Assembly: GCF_000218625.1 (NCBI RefSeq)
Contig: NC_015672.1
Location: forward strand, 2,145,451-2,209,450
Direction of reading: 5' to 3'
Length of the DNA: 64,000 nucleotides
Origin: Flexistipes sinusarabici DSM 4947
GTDB taxonomy: Bacteria; Chrysiogenota; Deferribacteres; Deferribacterales; Flexistipitaceae
Shown here: piece after piece, positions 53,717-62,203 of the stretch
Position numbering within the stretch: the first letter of the stretch is position 1
Layout of the letters: the number at the start of each line of letters is the position of its first letter
Program-made: the position numbers and the translations under genes
Notes under the pieces: model-generated
The model's input: the letters and a program-made list of their open reading frames with translations, nothing else
Told to the model about the DNA's origin: nothing
Database searches by the model: none

Positions 53717-54090
53717 TTAATATTCAAGTTTCGCACTTGCACCTATTGTAAGTCTTTGTTCATCCTGTTAAATATCAGCTTCGCTGATTGCCTGCGGCTT
53801 TTAACAGGGCAGGGAGTGCTAACGATGAAGCAAAATCTAATACCTATACGAGATTGCTTCGCTACGCTCGCAATGACGGACAAACGACGTCATTACGAGG
53901 GACGGAGTCCCGAAGTAATCTCATGTCTCTTACGGGAGATTGCCACAACCGAGCACTTAAATTCTTAAGTGCTCGGTCGCAAGGATGCCTATGGCTAGCA
54001 CCAGTCTTTTAGACTGGTAAATATGTTTAACATTCTATATGTTCGCTAAAAGCGAATGCTAAACAAAACGAAGTGCGAAGCTTGAATTAA
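53717..54090. repeat. Large MITE-like element with TTTCGCACTT terminal inverted repeats
   Basis: Left end TTAATATTCAAGTTTCGCAC, right end GTGCGAAGCTTGAATTAA. Inside are hairpins: GATTGCTTCGCTACGCTCGC with GAGGGACGGAGTCCCGAAGT, the covarying stem at 53949-53976, and the ACCAGTC/GACTGGT palindrome at 54000-54018. The rest of 53580-54113 holds no gene; the short open frames there come from these repeats. Confidence 0.7.
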
Positions 54091-54113
54091 TATAAAAAAT
54101 CAAAGGTATTAAT

Positions 54114-55436
54114 ATGGAACTCAGATTTAATGAAAGCCTTTTCAGAACAATCTTTGACAATGTATACAATGGAATATATGTAGTTGACGGTGAAGGTAGA
54201 ACACTTCTCGTCAATAAAACCTTTGAAATGATGTCCGGATTTACAAACGAAGAGCTTGCCGGAAAAACACTTTACGACCTGGTTCATCATTACAAATATT
54301 TTTCCGGTGCAGCAAGCTTACTTGTCCTTGAGCGCAAAAAACCCGCAACAATAACCTATAAAACAAAGACCGGCAAAAACCTTTTGGTAAAGGGGAGGCC
54401 TATTCTTAATGACAAAAACGAAATAGAATTAATCATTAATACCATATGGGACTTAACAGTAATTAAATACAACGATGTACTGGACAAAGATACTGCCAGA
54501 GACTCTTATTTGAAAGAAGAGGGCTTTATCGCCGCAAGTGAAAAAATGACAGAAGTAATAGATACCGTTCTCAAGCTTTCTAATACAAGTACCACAATAT
54601 TGCTCACCGGCGAAACAGGAGTGGGCAAAAGCGTTGTAGCCGAAATGGTGCATAGAACAAGCAGAAGAAAAAACAATAAATTTTTAAAGATAAATTGCGG
54701 AGCAATTCCCGAAAGTTTGATAGAATCAGAACTTTTTGGATACGAACCGGGAGCTTTCACCGGAGCTGACAAAAAAGGCAAGATTGGAATCTTCGAATCA
54801 GCTGACAAAGGCACAGTGTTTCTCGATGAAATATCCGAGTTGCCCCTTTCAGCTCAATCAAAATTGTTGTTGTTTTTGCAGGATAAGGAATTTTTTAAGA
54901 TTGGGGGGAGAAAACCTATAAAAACAGATACCAGAATAATCGCCGCTACAAATAAAAACCTATGGGAACTGGTGAAAAGTGGGAAATTCAGAGAAGATCT
55001 TTATTACAGACTGAATGTGATCCCCATAAATGTACCTGCATTAAGGGAAAGAACGGAAGATATTCCTGTGCTGGCAAAATATTTTCTCAACAAATTTAAT
55101 CAGCATTACCATGCTTATAAATATTTCTCGAAAGAATTACTTGAAACTTTTCAATCGTTTAATTGGCCCGGGAATGTAAGGGAATTGGAAAATGTAATAG
55201 AGAGATTAATACTTTTGGCCCCTAACCAGGAACTGACAACAGAAGATTTTTACCGTATTCAACAAAAAAGAAAAATAGTGCCTAAAAAGTCACTGCAAAA
55301 TATGCTTGACAAATTTGAATATGAAATACTTGTACAGGCTAAAAAAGAACATGTCACCACACGAAAAATTGCAAAATCACTTGGTATCAGCCAACCTAAA
55401 GTTGTGAGGCTCCTCAAAAAGCATTCTTTAAATTAA
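54114..55436 (+). CDS. Sigma-54-dependent activator with PAS sensor domain
   Basis: The 440-residue protein has an N-terminal PAS domain (about 1-115: GIYVVDGEGRTLLVN). An AAA+ domain follows with Walker A LTGETGVGKSVVA, the sigma-54 contact GAFTGA, Walker B GTVFLDEISE and the R-finger region. The end is a Fis-type helix-turn-helix (TTRKIAKSLGISQPKVVRLL). There is no receiver domain, so it should sense a ligand directly through PAS. It lies next to two matching 20-base palindromes and a sigma-54 promoter that leads into the TRAP operon, so it is very probably the activator of that operon. It carries no recognised promoter of its own. Confidence 0.92.
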   Translation: MELRFNESLFRTIFDNVYNGIYVVDGEGRTLLVNKTFEMMSGFTNEELAGKTLYDLVHHYKYFSGAASLLVLERKKPATITYKTKTGKNLLVKGRPILNDKNEIELIINTIWDLTVIKYNDVLDKDTARDSYLKEEGFIAASEKMTEVIDTVLKLSNTSTTILLTGETGVGKSVVAEMVHRTSRRKNNKFLKINCGAIPESLIESELFGYEPGAFTGADKKGKIGIFESADKGTVFLDEISELPLSAQSKLLLFLQDKEFFKIGGRKPIKTDTRIIAATNKNLWELVKSGKFREDLYYRLNVIPINVPALRERTEDIPVLAKYFLNKFNQHYHAYKYFSKELLETFQSFNWPGNVRELENVIERLILLAPNQELTTEDFYRIQQKRKIVPKKSLQNMLDKFEYEILVQAKKEHVTTRKIAKSLGISQPKVVRLLKKHSLN

Positions 55437-55482
55437 AACAATTTTATACAAAAAACCCATTGCTGATTCATATTATTATCGA

Positions 55483-55502
55483 ACGATTCATATATGAATC
55501 GT
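55483..55502. promoter_or_regulatory. Enhancer palindrome 1 for the sigma-54 activator
   Basis: ACGATTCATATATGAATCGT is a perfect 20-base palindrome, about 110 bases upstream of the sigma-54 promoter. A further half-site, TGATTCATA, lies at about 55463. Confidence 0.75.
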
Positions 55503-55546
55503 TATTTTATTCAGTCATATGTACAGTTTAAGCAAAATGCAAATTT

Positions 55547-55566
55547 TTGATTCAAATTTGAATCAA
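55547..55566. promoter_or_regulatory. Enhancer palindrome 2 for the sigma-54 activator
   Basis: TTGATTCAAATTTGAATCAA is a perfect palindrome sharing GATTCA/TGAATC with palindrome 1. Their centres are 64 bases apart, about six helical turns, which would place both on one face of the DNA. Confidence 0.75.
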
Positions 55567-55604
55567 TTACTATCTGTACTCTCTTGAAATTAAGCCTTTT
55601 TATT

Positions 55605-55622
55605 TTGGAACGCTTTTTGCTT
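55605..55622 (+). promoter_or_regulatory. Sigma-54 promoter of the TRAP/ketone-body operon
   Basis: TTGGAACGCTTTTTGCTT has GG and GC separated by ten bases, matching the -24/-12 consensus (TTGGCACG-N4-TTGCW). Transcription should start near 55632, 26 bases before dctP. Confidence 0.85.
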
Positions 55623-55657
55623 ATAGTGTAAGTATAGAACATCACAGGAGGATTCAT

Positions 55658-56734
55658 ATGAAGAAACTGGCACTAATTTTTTCGATAGTTTTTATACTAT
55701 CAGCAGCAACTACTACTTTTGCTGCAGAAACTTACAATTGGAGACTTGTTACAACATGGAGCACCAGTATCCCTTTTTATGAAACAGCACAGCATTTTGC
55801 TAAGACTGTGGACAAATTGTCCGAAGGCCAGCTTAAGATTAAGGTTTATCCGGCTGGTGCTATTGTTCCAGCATTTCAGGTATTTGACGCGGTAAGAAAC
55901 GGTGTAGCCCAGATGGGGCACGACTGGCCCGGCTATTGGAAAGGTAAAAATGAAGCTTTTGTTCCTTTTGCGTCTGTGCCTTTTGGTATGAACAGTCTTG
56001 AGTATACCATTTGGCTTCAGCATGAAGGAATGGACTTAGCCAAAGAAGTTTACGGAAAATTCGGCCTTGTACCTTTAATGGGAGGTAACCCCGGACAGGA
56101 AATCGGTTTTTTCACAAAAAAGGCGGTTAATTCTGTGAACGAGATGGACAAAATGAAGATTCGAACTGTCGGCTGGGCAGCAGAAATATTCGAAAAAATG
56201 GGAGTAAATGTATCCCCGCTGCCAGGGGGAGAAATTTACCTTGCTTTTGAGCGTGGTGTGTTGGATGGTGCAGAATTCAGCACCCCAAGCACAACTTACC
56301 CTCTTGGATTTCAGGAAATAGCTAAAAACGTATTGGTGCCGGGTTGGCATCAGACTTCCTGCCAAAATATGTTTATGATTAACGAGAAAGCTTATAACGA
56401 ACTTCCTGACCATCTGAAATACATTTTGGAAATAGCTTCCAGAGAAACACAATTGTGGTCAATGGCAGAAAGAGAATATGGAAATGCAGTTGCAATAAAA
56501 AAATACAAAGAAGAAGGGGTAACATTTAATAAACTTGATGATGACTCTCTTAACAAACTTAGAAAAACAACAAAGAATTACCTTGACGGTTTAAGAAAGA
56601 AAAACGCTTTGTTGGATAAAGTATTAACATCTCAAGAAGATTTAATACAGCTATATTCAAACTGGAAAGAGGTAAAAAGCGGCGTTTCTGCATATCCTTA
56701 TGGGGATTATATCAAAGGCAAGCATCTGGAATAA
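55658..56734 (+). CDS. dctP: TRAP transporter solute-binding protein (DctP type)
   Basis: The 358-residue protein has a signal peptide (MKKLALIFSIVFILSAATTT) and the DctP fold. Segments include WRLVTTWSTSIPFYETAQHF, GAIVPAFQVFDAVRNGVAQMG, MKIRTVGWAAEIFEKMG, the carboxylate-binding Arg region, and GVLDGAEFSTPSTTY. It binds an organic acid in the periplasm for DctQM. The operon's catabolic genes suggest 3-hydroxybutyrate or acetoacetate, though the WSTSIP subgroup also binds other acids such as 2-oxo acids. AGGAGG precedes the ATG. Confidence 0.93.
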   Translation: MKKLALIFSIVFILSAATTTFAAETYNWRLVTTWSTSIPFYETAQHFAKTVDKLSEGQLKIKVYPAGAIVPAFQVFDAVRNGVAQMGHDWPGYWKGKNEAFVPFASVPFGMNSLEYTIWLQHEGMDLAKEVYGKFGLVPLMGGNPGQEIGFFTKKAVNSVNEMDKMKIRTVGWAAEIFEKMGVNVSPLPGGEIYLAFERGVLDGAEFSTPSTTYPLGFQEIAKNVLVPGWHQTSCQNMFMINEKAYNELPDHLKYILEIASRETQLWSMAEREYGNAVAIKKYKEEGVTFNKLDDDSLNKLRKTTKNYLDGLRKKNALLDKVLTSQEDLIQLYSNWKEVKSGVSAYPYGDYIKGKHLE

Positions 56735-56752
56735 TAATCAATTTTTACCCAC

Positions 56753-56782
56753 TAAGCCGGAGAGATTATTCTCTTCGGCTTA
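56753..56782 (+). other. Stem-loop between dctP and dctQ
   Basis: TAAGCCGGAGAG pairs with CTCTTCGGCTTA across six bases. It has no T run, so it is more likely an mRNA-stabilising or partial-termination hairpin that raises binding protein over membrane subunits. Confidence 0.65.
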
Positions 56783-56799
56783 ATTAAAAGGTGACCAGT

Positions 56800-57309
56800 A
56801 TGAATACTGCAATTAGATGGATCGACACTCTCAATACATTAATAGGAAAAGCTTTAAGTTTCATTGTTTATATCTTACTTGTAATTGTTTTATACGAAGT
56901 GGTAAGCAGAAAATTTTTTGGCACCCCTACCATATGGGGTTTTGAGCTAAGCTATATGCTATATGGCTTTTTGTTCATGATGGGTTATGCTTATGCTTTA
57001 AAGTCAAAAAGCCATGTTAACATAGACATATTTTATTCCCGTGCAACCCCAAGGAAACAGGGTATTCTGGATATTATAGGTTATTTGATATTCTTTTTTC
57101 CTTTTATATATTTTGGATTAAAAGCTTCCTATCAATTTACAATTCAATCGTGGCAGATCATGGAACACAGTCAGTCCACATGGGCTCCGCCTGTGTATCC
57201 TTACAAAACTACATTATTGATTGGCTTCTTCTTGCTATTCCTTCAGGGAATTTCGGAATTTCTCAAAGCCATATACAAAGTTAAAACGGGAGAAATGTAT
57301 GAGTCCTGA
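56800..57309 (+). CDS. dctQ: TRAP transporter small membrane subunit (DctQ type)
   Basis: From ATG 56800 (AAAGGTG upstream) this is 169 residues with four membrane helices. It has the DctQ motifs YEVVSRKFFGTPTIWGFEL and GYAYALKSKSHVNIDIFYSR. It pairs with DctM to form the sodium-driven transport unit. Its last codons overlap dctM by 11 bases. Confidence 0.92.
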   Translation: MNTAIRWIDTLNTLIGKALSFIVYILLVIVLYEVVSRKFFGTPTIWGFELSYMLYGFLFMMGYAYALKSKSHVNIDIFYSRATPRKQGILDIIGYLIFFFPFIYFGLKASYQFTIQSWQIMEHSQSTWAPPVYPYKTTLLIGFFLLFLQGISEFLKAIYKVKTGEMYES

Positions 57310-58621
57310 TTTATTAGCAATAGCAATGTTTGTTGTCCTCCTCCTGGCAGTATTCTTAGGGCATCCACTTGGGTTTACACTTGGAGGACTTGGAATAATT
57401 TTTGGGGTTATAGGATACGGGCCCGGAGCTTTTTTTATTTTAACCAATAAAACATATGGTTTGATGACAAATTACGTATTAGTGGCAATACCGTTATTTA
57501 TTCTAATGGCTCAATTTCTCGACAAATCAGGAGTTGCAGAAGACTTATACGAATCGATGTATATAGTATTGGGACCCGTCAGGGGTGGTTTGGCTCTTGC
57601 AACAATCGTAGTAAGTACGGTATTTGCGGCCACAACAGGAATAATAGGTGCATCTGTTGTGGCAATGGGTCTGCTTGCGGCACCGACCATGCTTTCCAAA
57701 GGGTATCAGAAAGAGCTGACGGCCGGAGTTATAACCGCCGGCGGAACACTGGGGATATTAATTCCACCCTCTATAATGCTTGTTGTCTACGGCGGGCTTA
57801 TAGGAATGTCAGTGGGCAAACTATTTTTGGCTGCATTTATTCCCGGTTTACTACTTTCAATGCTTTACCTGTTATACACTTTCGTACTCTGCTATATAAG
57901 GCCGGATTACGGTCCTCCGATTCCTATGAAGAAGAGAACCCATACCACTGCTCAAAAGATAGGGATGACAATGAAATCTATGCTGCCGCCTTTATTCTTA
58001 ATTTTTGCTGTACTGGGCAGTATAGCAGCAGGTGTCGCAACCCCAACTGAAGCAGCAGGCTTAGGTTCACTCGGAGCACTGCTTCTTGCTGTTGTAAACA
58101 AAAGAGCAAACTGGAAGTTTTTCAAAGAATCTTCTTATTCCACTTTAAAAATAACATGCATGGTAATGCTTATTTTTGTGGGCGCTAATTTTTATACAGC
58201 AATTTTCATGGGGCTTGGCGGCGGAGATATGTTTGAGAGATTGCTGTTTGCTGTCAGTGATAACAAATGGGTAATTCTGGCAGTAATGATGATAATAATG
58301 TTTTTGCTCGGTATGTTTGTTGACTGGCTCGGCATTTTACTGCTGTGTGTTCCGATTTTTACGCCGATAGCCGTAGGAACACTTGGTTTTGACCCGCTTT
58401 GGTTTGCTTTGATAGTTTGTGTAAATTTGCAAATGTCCTTCCTTACGCCACCCTTTGGATACGCTTTGTTTTATCTTAAAGGGGTGGCGCCCCCTGGAAT
58501 GGAATTAGGTCATATTTACAGGGGTATTATACCTTTTGTAATTCTTCAGGTAATAGGGTTGATATTGATTATTAGTTTCCCCGAACTGGTTACATGGTTA
58601 CCTAATTTTATAATGAACTAA
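57299..58621 (+). CDS. dctM: TRAP transporter large membrane subunit (DctM type)
   Basis: From ATG 57299 (GGGAG six bases upstream) the protein has 440 residues and about twelve membrane helices. Segments include AIPLFILMAQFLDKSGVAEDLY, ATTGIIGASVVAMGLLA and GTLGILIPPSIMLVVYG (written in parts), and near the end SFLTPPFGYALFYLKGVAPP. It is the channel-forming subunit. The next gene, a thiolase, follows after 15 bases, linking uptake to catabolism. Confidence 0.93.
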   Translation: MSPDLLAIAMFVVLLLAVFLGHPLGFTLGGLGIIFGVIGYGPGAFFILTNKTYGLMTNYVLVAIPLFILMAQFLDKSGVAEDLYESMYIVLGPVRGGLALATIVVSTVFAATTGIIGASVVAMGLLAAPTMLSKGYQKELTAGVITAGGTLGILIPPSIMLVVYGGLIGMSVGKLFLAAFIPGLLLSMLYLLYTFVLCYIRPDYGPPIPMKKRTHTTAQKIGMTMKSMLPPLFLIFAVLGSIAAGVATPTEAAGLGSLGALLLAVVNKRANWKFFKESSYSTLKITCMVMLIFVGANFYTAIFMGLGGGDMFERLLFAVSDNKWVILAVMMIIMFLLGMFVDWLGILLLCVPIFTPIAVGTLGFDPLWFALIVCVNLQMSFLTPPFGYALFYLKGVAPPGMELGHIYRGIIPFVILQVIGLILIISFPELVTWLPNFIMN

Positions 58622-58636
58622 CAAGGAGAATTTAAT

Positions 58637-59812
58637 ATGGAAGAGGTATATTTATTTGAAGCATTGAGGACACCGTTCGGCTCTTTTGGGGGTTCTCTTT
58701 CAGATGTTCCGGCCACCGAGTTGGCAACGACTGTTATCAAGGAAATTATAAAAAAATACGATTTGCCAAATGATGCAGTTGATGAAATTATTCTGGGACA
58801 GGTCATACAGGGAGCTGCCAGGCAGGCTCCTGCAAGACAGGCTATGCGCAATGCAGGCTTAAGCGATAAAGCGCATGCCATGACGATAAACAAGGTATGC
58901 GGAAGCGGCTTAAAATCAGTAATGCTTGCCGCCCAATCGATAATGCTTGGTGATTCAGATCTCGTACTTGCAGGTGGGATGGAAAGTATGTCTATGGCAC
59001 CATATGCTTTGGAAAAGGGGCGTTACGGTTATAAAATGGGTAATGGAAAAATAATTGATACGATGATTGTTGATGCTCTGGAAGATCCATATTCCGGAAA
59101 TCATATGGGTGAAATTACCGAAAGGAGTATTAAGAAGAATAATATAAGCCGTGAAGAGCAGGATGAATATGCAATAAGGTCATATGCACTTTCACAGAAT
59201 GCAATTCAAAAAGGAACTTTTAAAAATGAGATTGTACCGGTAACCAAAAAATCAAAAAAAGCCGACATTGTAGTAGACACCGATGAAGAACCCGGAAGGG
59301 GTAAAATCGAAAAAATCACAAGTCTGAAGCCCGTCTTCAAAAAGGACGGTACTATCACGGCGGGTAATGCTTCCACAATAAATGACGGAGCAGCTGTACT
59401 CCTTGCAGGAAGTAAAAAGGCCGGTAAAAAATACGGATTGCAACCTAAGGCAAAAATCATCGCTTATTCCACAAACAGCATACACCCCGATGACTTCGGG
59501 GAGGCACCGATTGGAGCAATAGAAAAGATTCTTAAAAAATCCGGCTTCAAAAAAGAAAATATCGATCTGTATGAAATTAATGAAGCTTTTTCCGCCGTTC
59601 CTCTTATGGCGATAAAGAGTCTGGGGCTGGATTTTGATAAAGTCAATGTAAACGGTGGAGCTGTTTCGCTGGGCCACCCTGTTGGAGCAAGTGGAGGCAG
59701 ACTGACTGCAACACTTTTGAGAGAGTTGATAGCAAGAGATAAGAAATATGGTATTGCATCACTGTGTATTGGCGGCGGCGAATCTGTTGCTGTTTTAATT
59801 GAAAAAATTTAA
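58637..59812 (+). CDS. atoB: Acetyl-CoA acetyltransferase (thiolase II)
   Basis: The 391-residue thiolase has the acyl-accepting Cys in [13 protein letters not shown], the catalytic residues in NEAFSAVP and [10 protein letters not shown], and the second Cys in SLCIGGGES. It splits acetoacetyl-CoA into two acetyl-CoA, or runs in reverse. AAGGAG precedes the ATG. It is part of a run of catabolic genes with gaps of 2-20 bases after dctM. Confidence 0.94.
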   Translation: MEEVYLFEALRTPFGSFGGSLSDVPATELATTVIKEIIKKYDLPNDAVDEIILGQVIQGAARQAPARQAMRNAGLSDKAHAMTINKVCGSGLKSVMLAAQSIMLGDSDLVLAGGMESMSMAPYALEKGRYGYKMGNGKIIDTMIVDALEDPYSGNHMGEITERSIKKNNISREEQDEYAIRSYALSQNAIQKGTFKNEIVPVTKKSKKADIVVDTDEEPGRGKIEKITSLKPVFKKDGTITAGNASTINDGAAVLLAGSKKAGKKYGLQPKAKIIAYSTNSIHPDDFGEAPIGAIEKILKKSGFKKENIDLYEINEAFSAVPLMAIKSLGLDFDKVNVNGGAVSLGHPVGASGGRLTATLLRELIARDKKYGIASLCIGGGESVAVLIEKI

Positions 59813-59832
59813 CAATTAAGGAGGGTTTTTCA

Positions 59833-61200
59833 ATGAGCAAATTGTATAAGAATGCTGAAGAAGCATTATCTGATGTCATTAAAGACGGAATGTTGGTTGC
59901 CGCCGGAGGTTTTGGACTTTGCGGAATACCGGAAAATTTGATTAACGCATTAAAAGAGAGTAATGTAAAAGATTTAACTGTTGTCAGTAATAATGCAGGT
60001 GTGGATAATTTCGGGCTCGGGCTGCTGCTTCAAACAAGACAAATCAAAAAAATGGTGGCTTCCTATGTAGGTGAAAACAAAATATTTGAACAGCAATACT
60101 TAAATGGTGAGCTGGAACTTGAGCTTGTCCCACAGGGGACACTTTCTGAGAAATTAAGAGCGGGAGGGGCAGGAATCCCGGGATTTTATACAAGAACAGG
60201 GTATATGACAAAACTGACAGAGGGCAAAGAGATAAAAAACTTTAACGGTGTGGATTATGTTCTGGAGGAAAGCATTGTTCCGGATCTTTCTATTATCAAA
60301 GGATGGAAAGCCGATAAAGCCGGGAATGTCATCTTTCGATATACAGCAAACAACTACAATGAACCGGCAGCAAAAGCAGGCAAAATGACAGTGGTTGAAG
60401 TTGAGGAAATTGTTGAAGTCGGAGAGCTTGACCCGCATTGCATACATCTGCCTGGTGTATACGTGGACAGACTTATCAAAGGTAGAAATTACGAGAAACC
60501 TATCGAGCAAATAACCACTTCGGATTCCGGAGTAACGGCAAAAGGCTTTAATGAGAAAAGAGAATGGATGGCAAAAAGAATTGTCAAAGAACTGGAAGAC
60601 GGGGCATACGTTAATCTTGGGATCGGTATGCCGACACTTGTGTCCAACTATATTCCTCAGGATATTGAAATTACACTGCATTCGGAAAACGGGCTTATGG
60701 GTATCGGACCGTTTCCAAAAAGAGATGAAGTTGACCCTGATCTGATTAATGCAGGAAAACAAACTGTCACTTTCAAAAAAGGAGCCTCTTTTTTTGATTC
60801 ATCTGAATCGTTTGCAATGGTAAGAGGGGGGCATATTGATCTTTCGGTTCTTGGCGGTATGCAGGTGAGTAAATACGGTGATCTTGCCAACTGGATGATC
60901 CCGGGAAAGATGGTGAAAGGTCCCGGTGGTGGAATGGATCTGGTCAGCGGTGTTAAAAAGCTGGTTATAATGATGGAGCATGTCGCCAAAGACGGCAGCC
61001 CAAAAATACTGAATGAGTGCAGCCTTCCTTTAACGGGCAAAAATGTTGCCAATATGCTTGTTACCGACAAAGGTGTCTTTAAGATAGATAAAAATGAAGG
61101 TTTGACACTTATCGAAATATCACCTTATTCAGATCTTGAAGACATTAAAAACTCCACAGGCTGTGATTTTCAGGTAGCTGATAATTTGATGGGAGGATAA
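59833..61200 (+). CDS. 3-oxoacid CoA-transferase, A and B domains in one chain
   Basis: The 455-residue protein joins the alpha type (about 1-230: [29 protein letters not shown]) and beta type (about 240-455: [17 protein letters not shown], then the catalytic Glu285 in [13 protein letters not shown]). Bacteria usually encode these as two genes; the single chain resembles the mitochondrial enzyme. It would move CoA from succinyl-CoA or acetyl-CoA to acetoacetate. Strong GGAGG precedes the start. Confidence 0.92.
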   Translation: MSKLYKNAEEALSDVIKDGMLVAAGGFGLCGIPENLINALKESNVKDLTVVSNNAGVDNFGLGLLLQTRQIKKMVASYVGENKIFEQQYLNGELELELVPQGTLSEKLRAGGAGIPGFYTRTGYMTKLTEGKEIKNFNGVDYVLEESIVPDLSIIKGWKADKAGNVIFRYTANNYNEPAAKAGKMTVVEVEEIVEVGELDPHCIHLPGVYVDRLIKGRNYEKPIEQITTSDSGVTAKGFNEKREWMAKRIVKELEDGAYVNLGIGMPTLVSNYIPQDIEITLHSENGLMGIGPFPKRDEVDPDLINAGKQTVTFKKGASFFDSSESFAMVRGGHIDLSVLGGMQVSKYGDLANWMIPGKMVKGPGGGMDLVSGVKKLVIMMEHVAKDGSPKILNECSLPLTGKNVANMLVTDKGVFKIDKNEGLTLIEISPYSDLEDIKNSTGCDFQVADNLMGG

Positions 61201-61202
61201 TA

Positions 61203-61961
61203 ATGAAAAACAGAACAGCGATAATAACCGGTGCTGCAAGCGGCATCGGTTTGGCTATATCAAAAAAATTTGCTGAAGATGGAGCCAACGTAGTTATGGC
61301 GGATATTAATGATAGAGACGGCATTAAGGAAGCGGAAAAAATCAACGCTTACTTTATTAAAAGTGATTTAACAAAACAAGAAGATTGTAAGTCATTGATA
61401 GATAAAGCTTACAATAAATATGGCCGGATAGACATTCTGGTTAATAATGCCGGTATTCAGCATGTAGCACCGATTGATGAATTCCCGGAGGAAAAATGGA
61501 ATTTTATAATAAATCTTATGCTGACTGCTCCCTTTCTTCTTACCAAATATGCATGGCCTTATTTGAAAGAAAACAAATGGGGCAGAGTGATAAATGTAAA
61601 CTCAGTTCACGGACTAAGAGCGTCAGAATTTAAGTCAGCTTATATCTCTGCTAAACACGGCCTTATGGGGCTTACTAAAACTACTGCGCTCGAAGGAGCT
61701 CCCTACGGCATAACGGTTAACTCCATTTGTCCGGCATATGTCAGAACTCCCCTGGTGGAAAATCAGATAAGTGACCAGGCAAAAACACACAATATATCTG
61801 AAGATGAGGTGATCGAAAAAATAATGCTGAAAAAAGCATTTGTTAAAAAATTAATAGAGCCTTCCGAAATTGCTGAGATAGCTTCATTTCTTTGTAAGGA
61901 TGCCGCTTCTACAATCACCGGAACATCAATAACCGCCGACTGTGGATGGACGGCAAGCTAA
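61203..61961 (+). CDS. 3-hydroxybutyrate dehydrogenase-like short-chain dehydrogenase
   Basis: The 252-residue SDR has the NAD loop TGAASGIGLAIS, NNAGIQHVAPI, the catalytic Ser in NVNSVHGL and YxxxK in AYISAKHGLMGLTK. NVNSVHGLRAS plus AAKHG-like sequence is typical of D-3-hydroxybutyrate dehydrogenases. It would oxidise 3-hydroxybutyrate to acetoacetate, the substrate of the CoA-transferase immediately upstream. It closes the operon. Confidence 0.9.
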   Translation: MKNRTAIITGAASGIGLAISKKFAEDGANVVMADINDRDGIKEAEKINAYFIKSDLTKQEDCKSLIDKAYNKYGRIDILVNNAGIQHVAPIDEFPEEKWNFIINLMLTAPFLLTKYAWPYLKENKWGRVINVNSVHGLRASEFKSAYISAKHGLMGLTKTTALEGAPYGITVNSICPAYVRTPLVENQISDQAKTHNISEDEVIEKIMLKKAFVKKLIEPSEIAEIASFLCKDAASTITGTSITADCGWTAS

Positions 61962-62029
61962 ATTAGCAGGGAAGAAATCTCTACCATATGAAACGATATA
62001 ATGAATAAATAAGCAACTGTGCTTTGAAT

Positions 62030-62135
62030 GTGTCAGTGCCTCCCGGAATTACCATTATTTGGTTGATCCCTCTCTGTGCCTTCTTCGGTGCTGACACTAT
62101 ATGGTAATTTTATCAGAAGGTTAGGAGAGGGGTCA
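62030..62135. other. Three interleaved inverted repeats between convergent genes
   Basis: Block A GTGTCAGTGCC (62030) pairs with GGTGCTGACAC (62087). Block B AATTACCAT (62047) pairs with ATGGTAATT (62101). Block C TGATCCCTCTC (62064) pairs with GAGAGGGGTCA (62125), with CCTTCT/AGAAGG nested inside. The order A-B-C-A'-B'-C' cannot form together as simple hairpins, so it is a pseudoknot or a set of alternatives. It may terminate both convergent transcripts or be an RNA gene. Confidence 0.5.
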
Positions 62136-62203
62136 TTTGAGCTATGTTATGGCAGTAATGTTTAAACAGCATTTTCAACAGGAAACCACAGTTTGAATAC
62201 AAA

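Noticed and set aside
53756-54012. Two short plus-strand open frames in the 53.8 kb gap
   Set aside because: They are made of the inverted repeats of the MITE-like element, with no ribosome binding site or recognisable protein.
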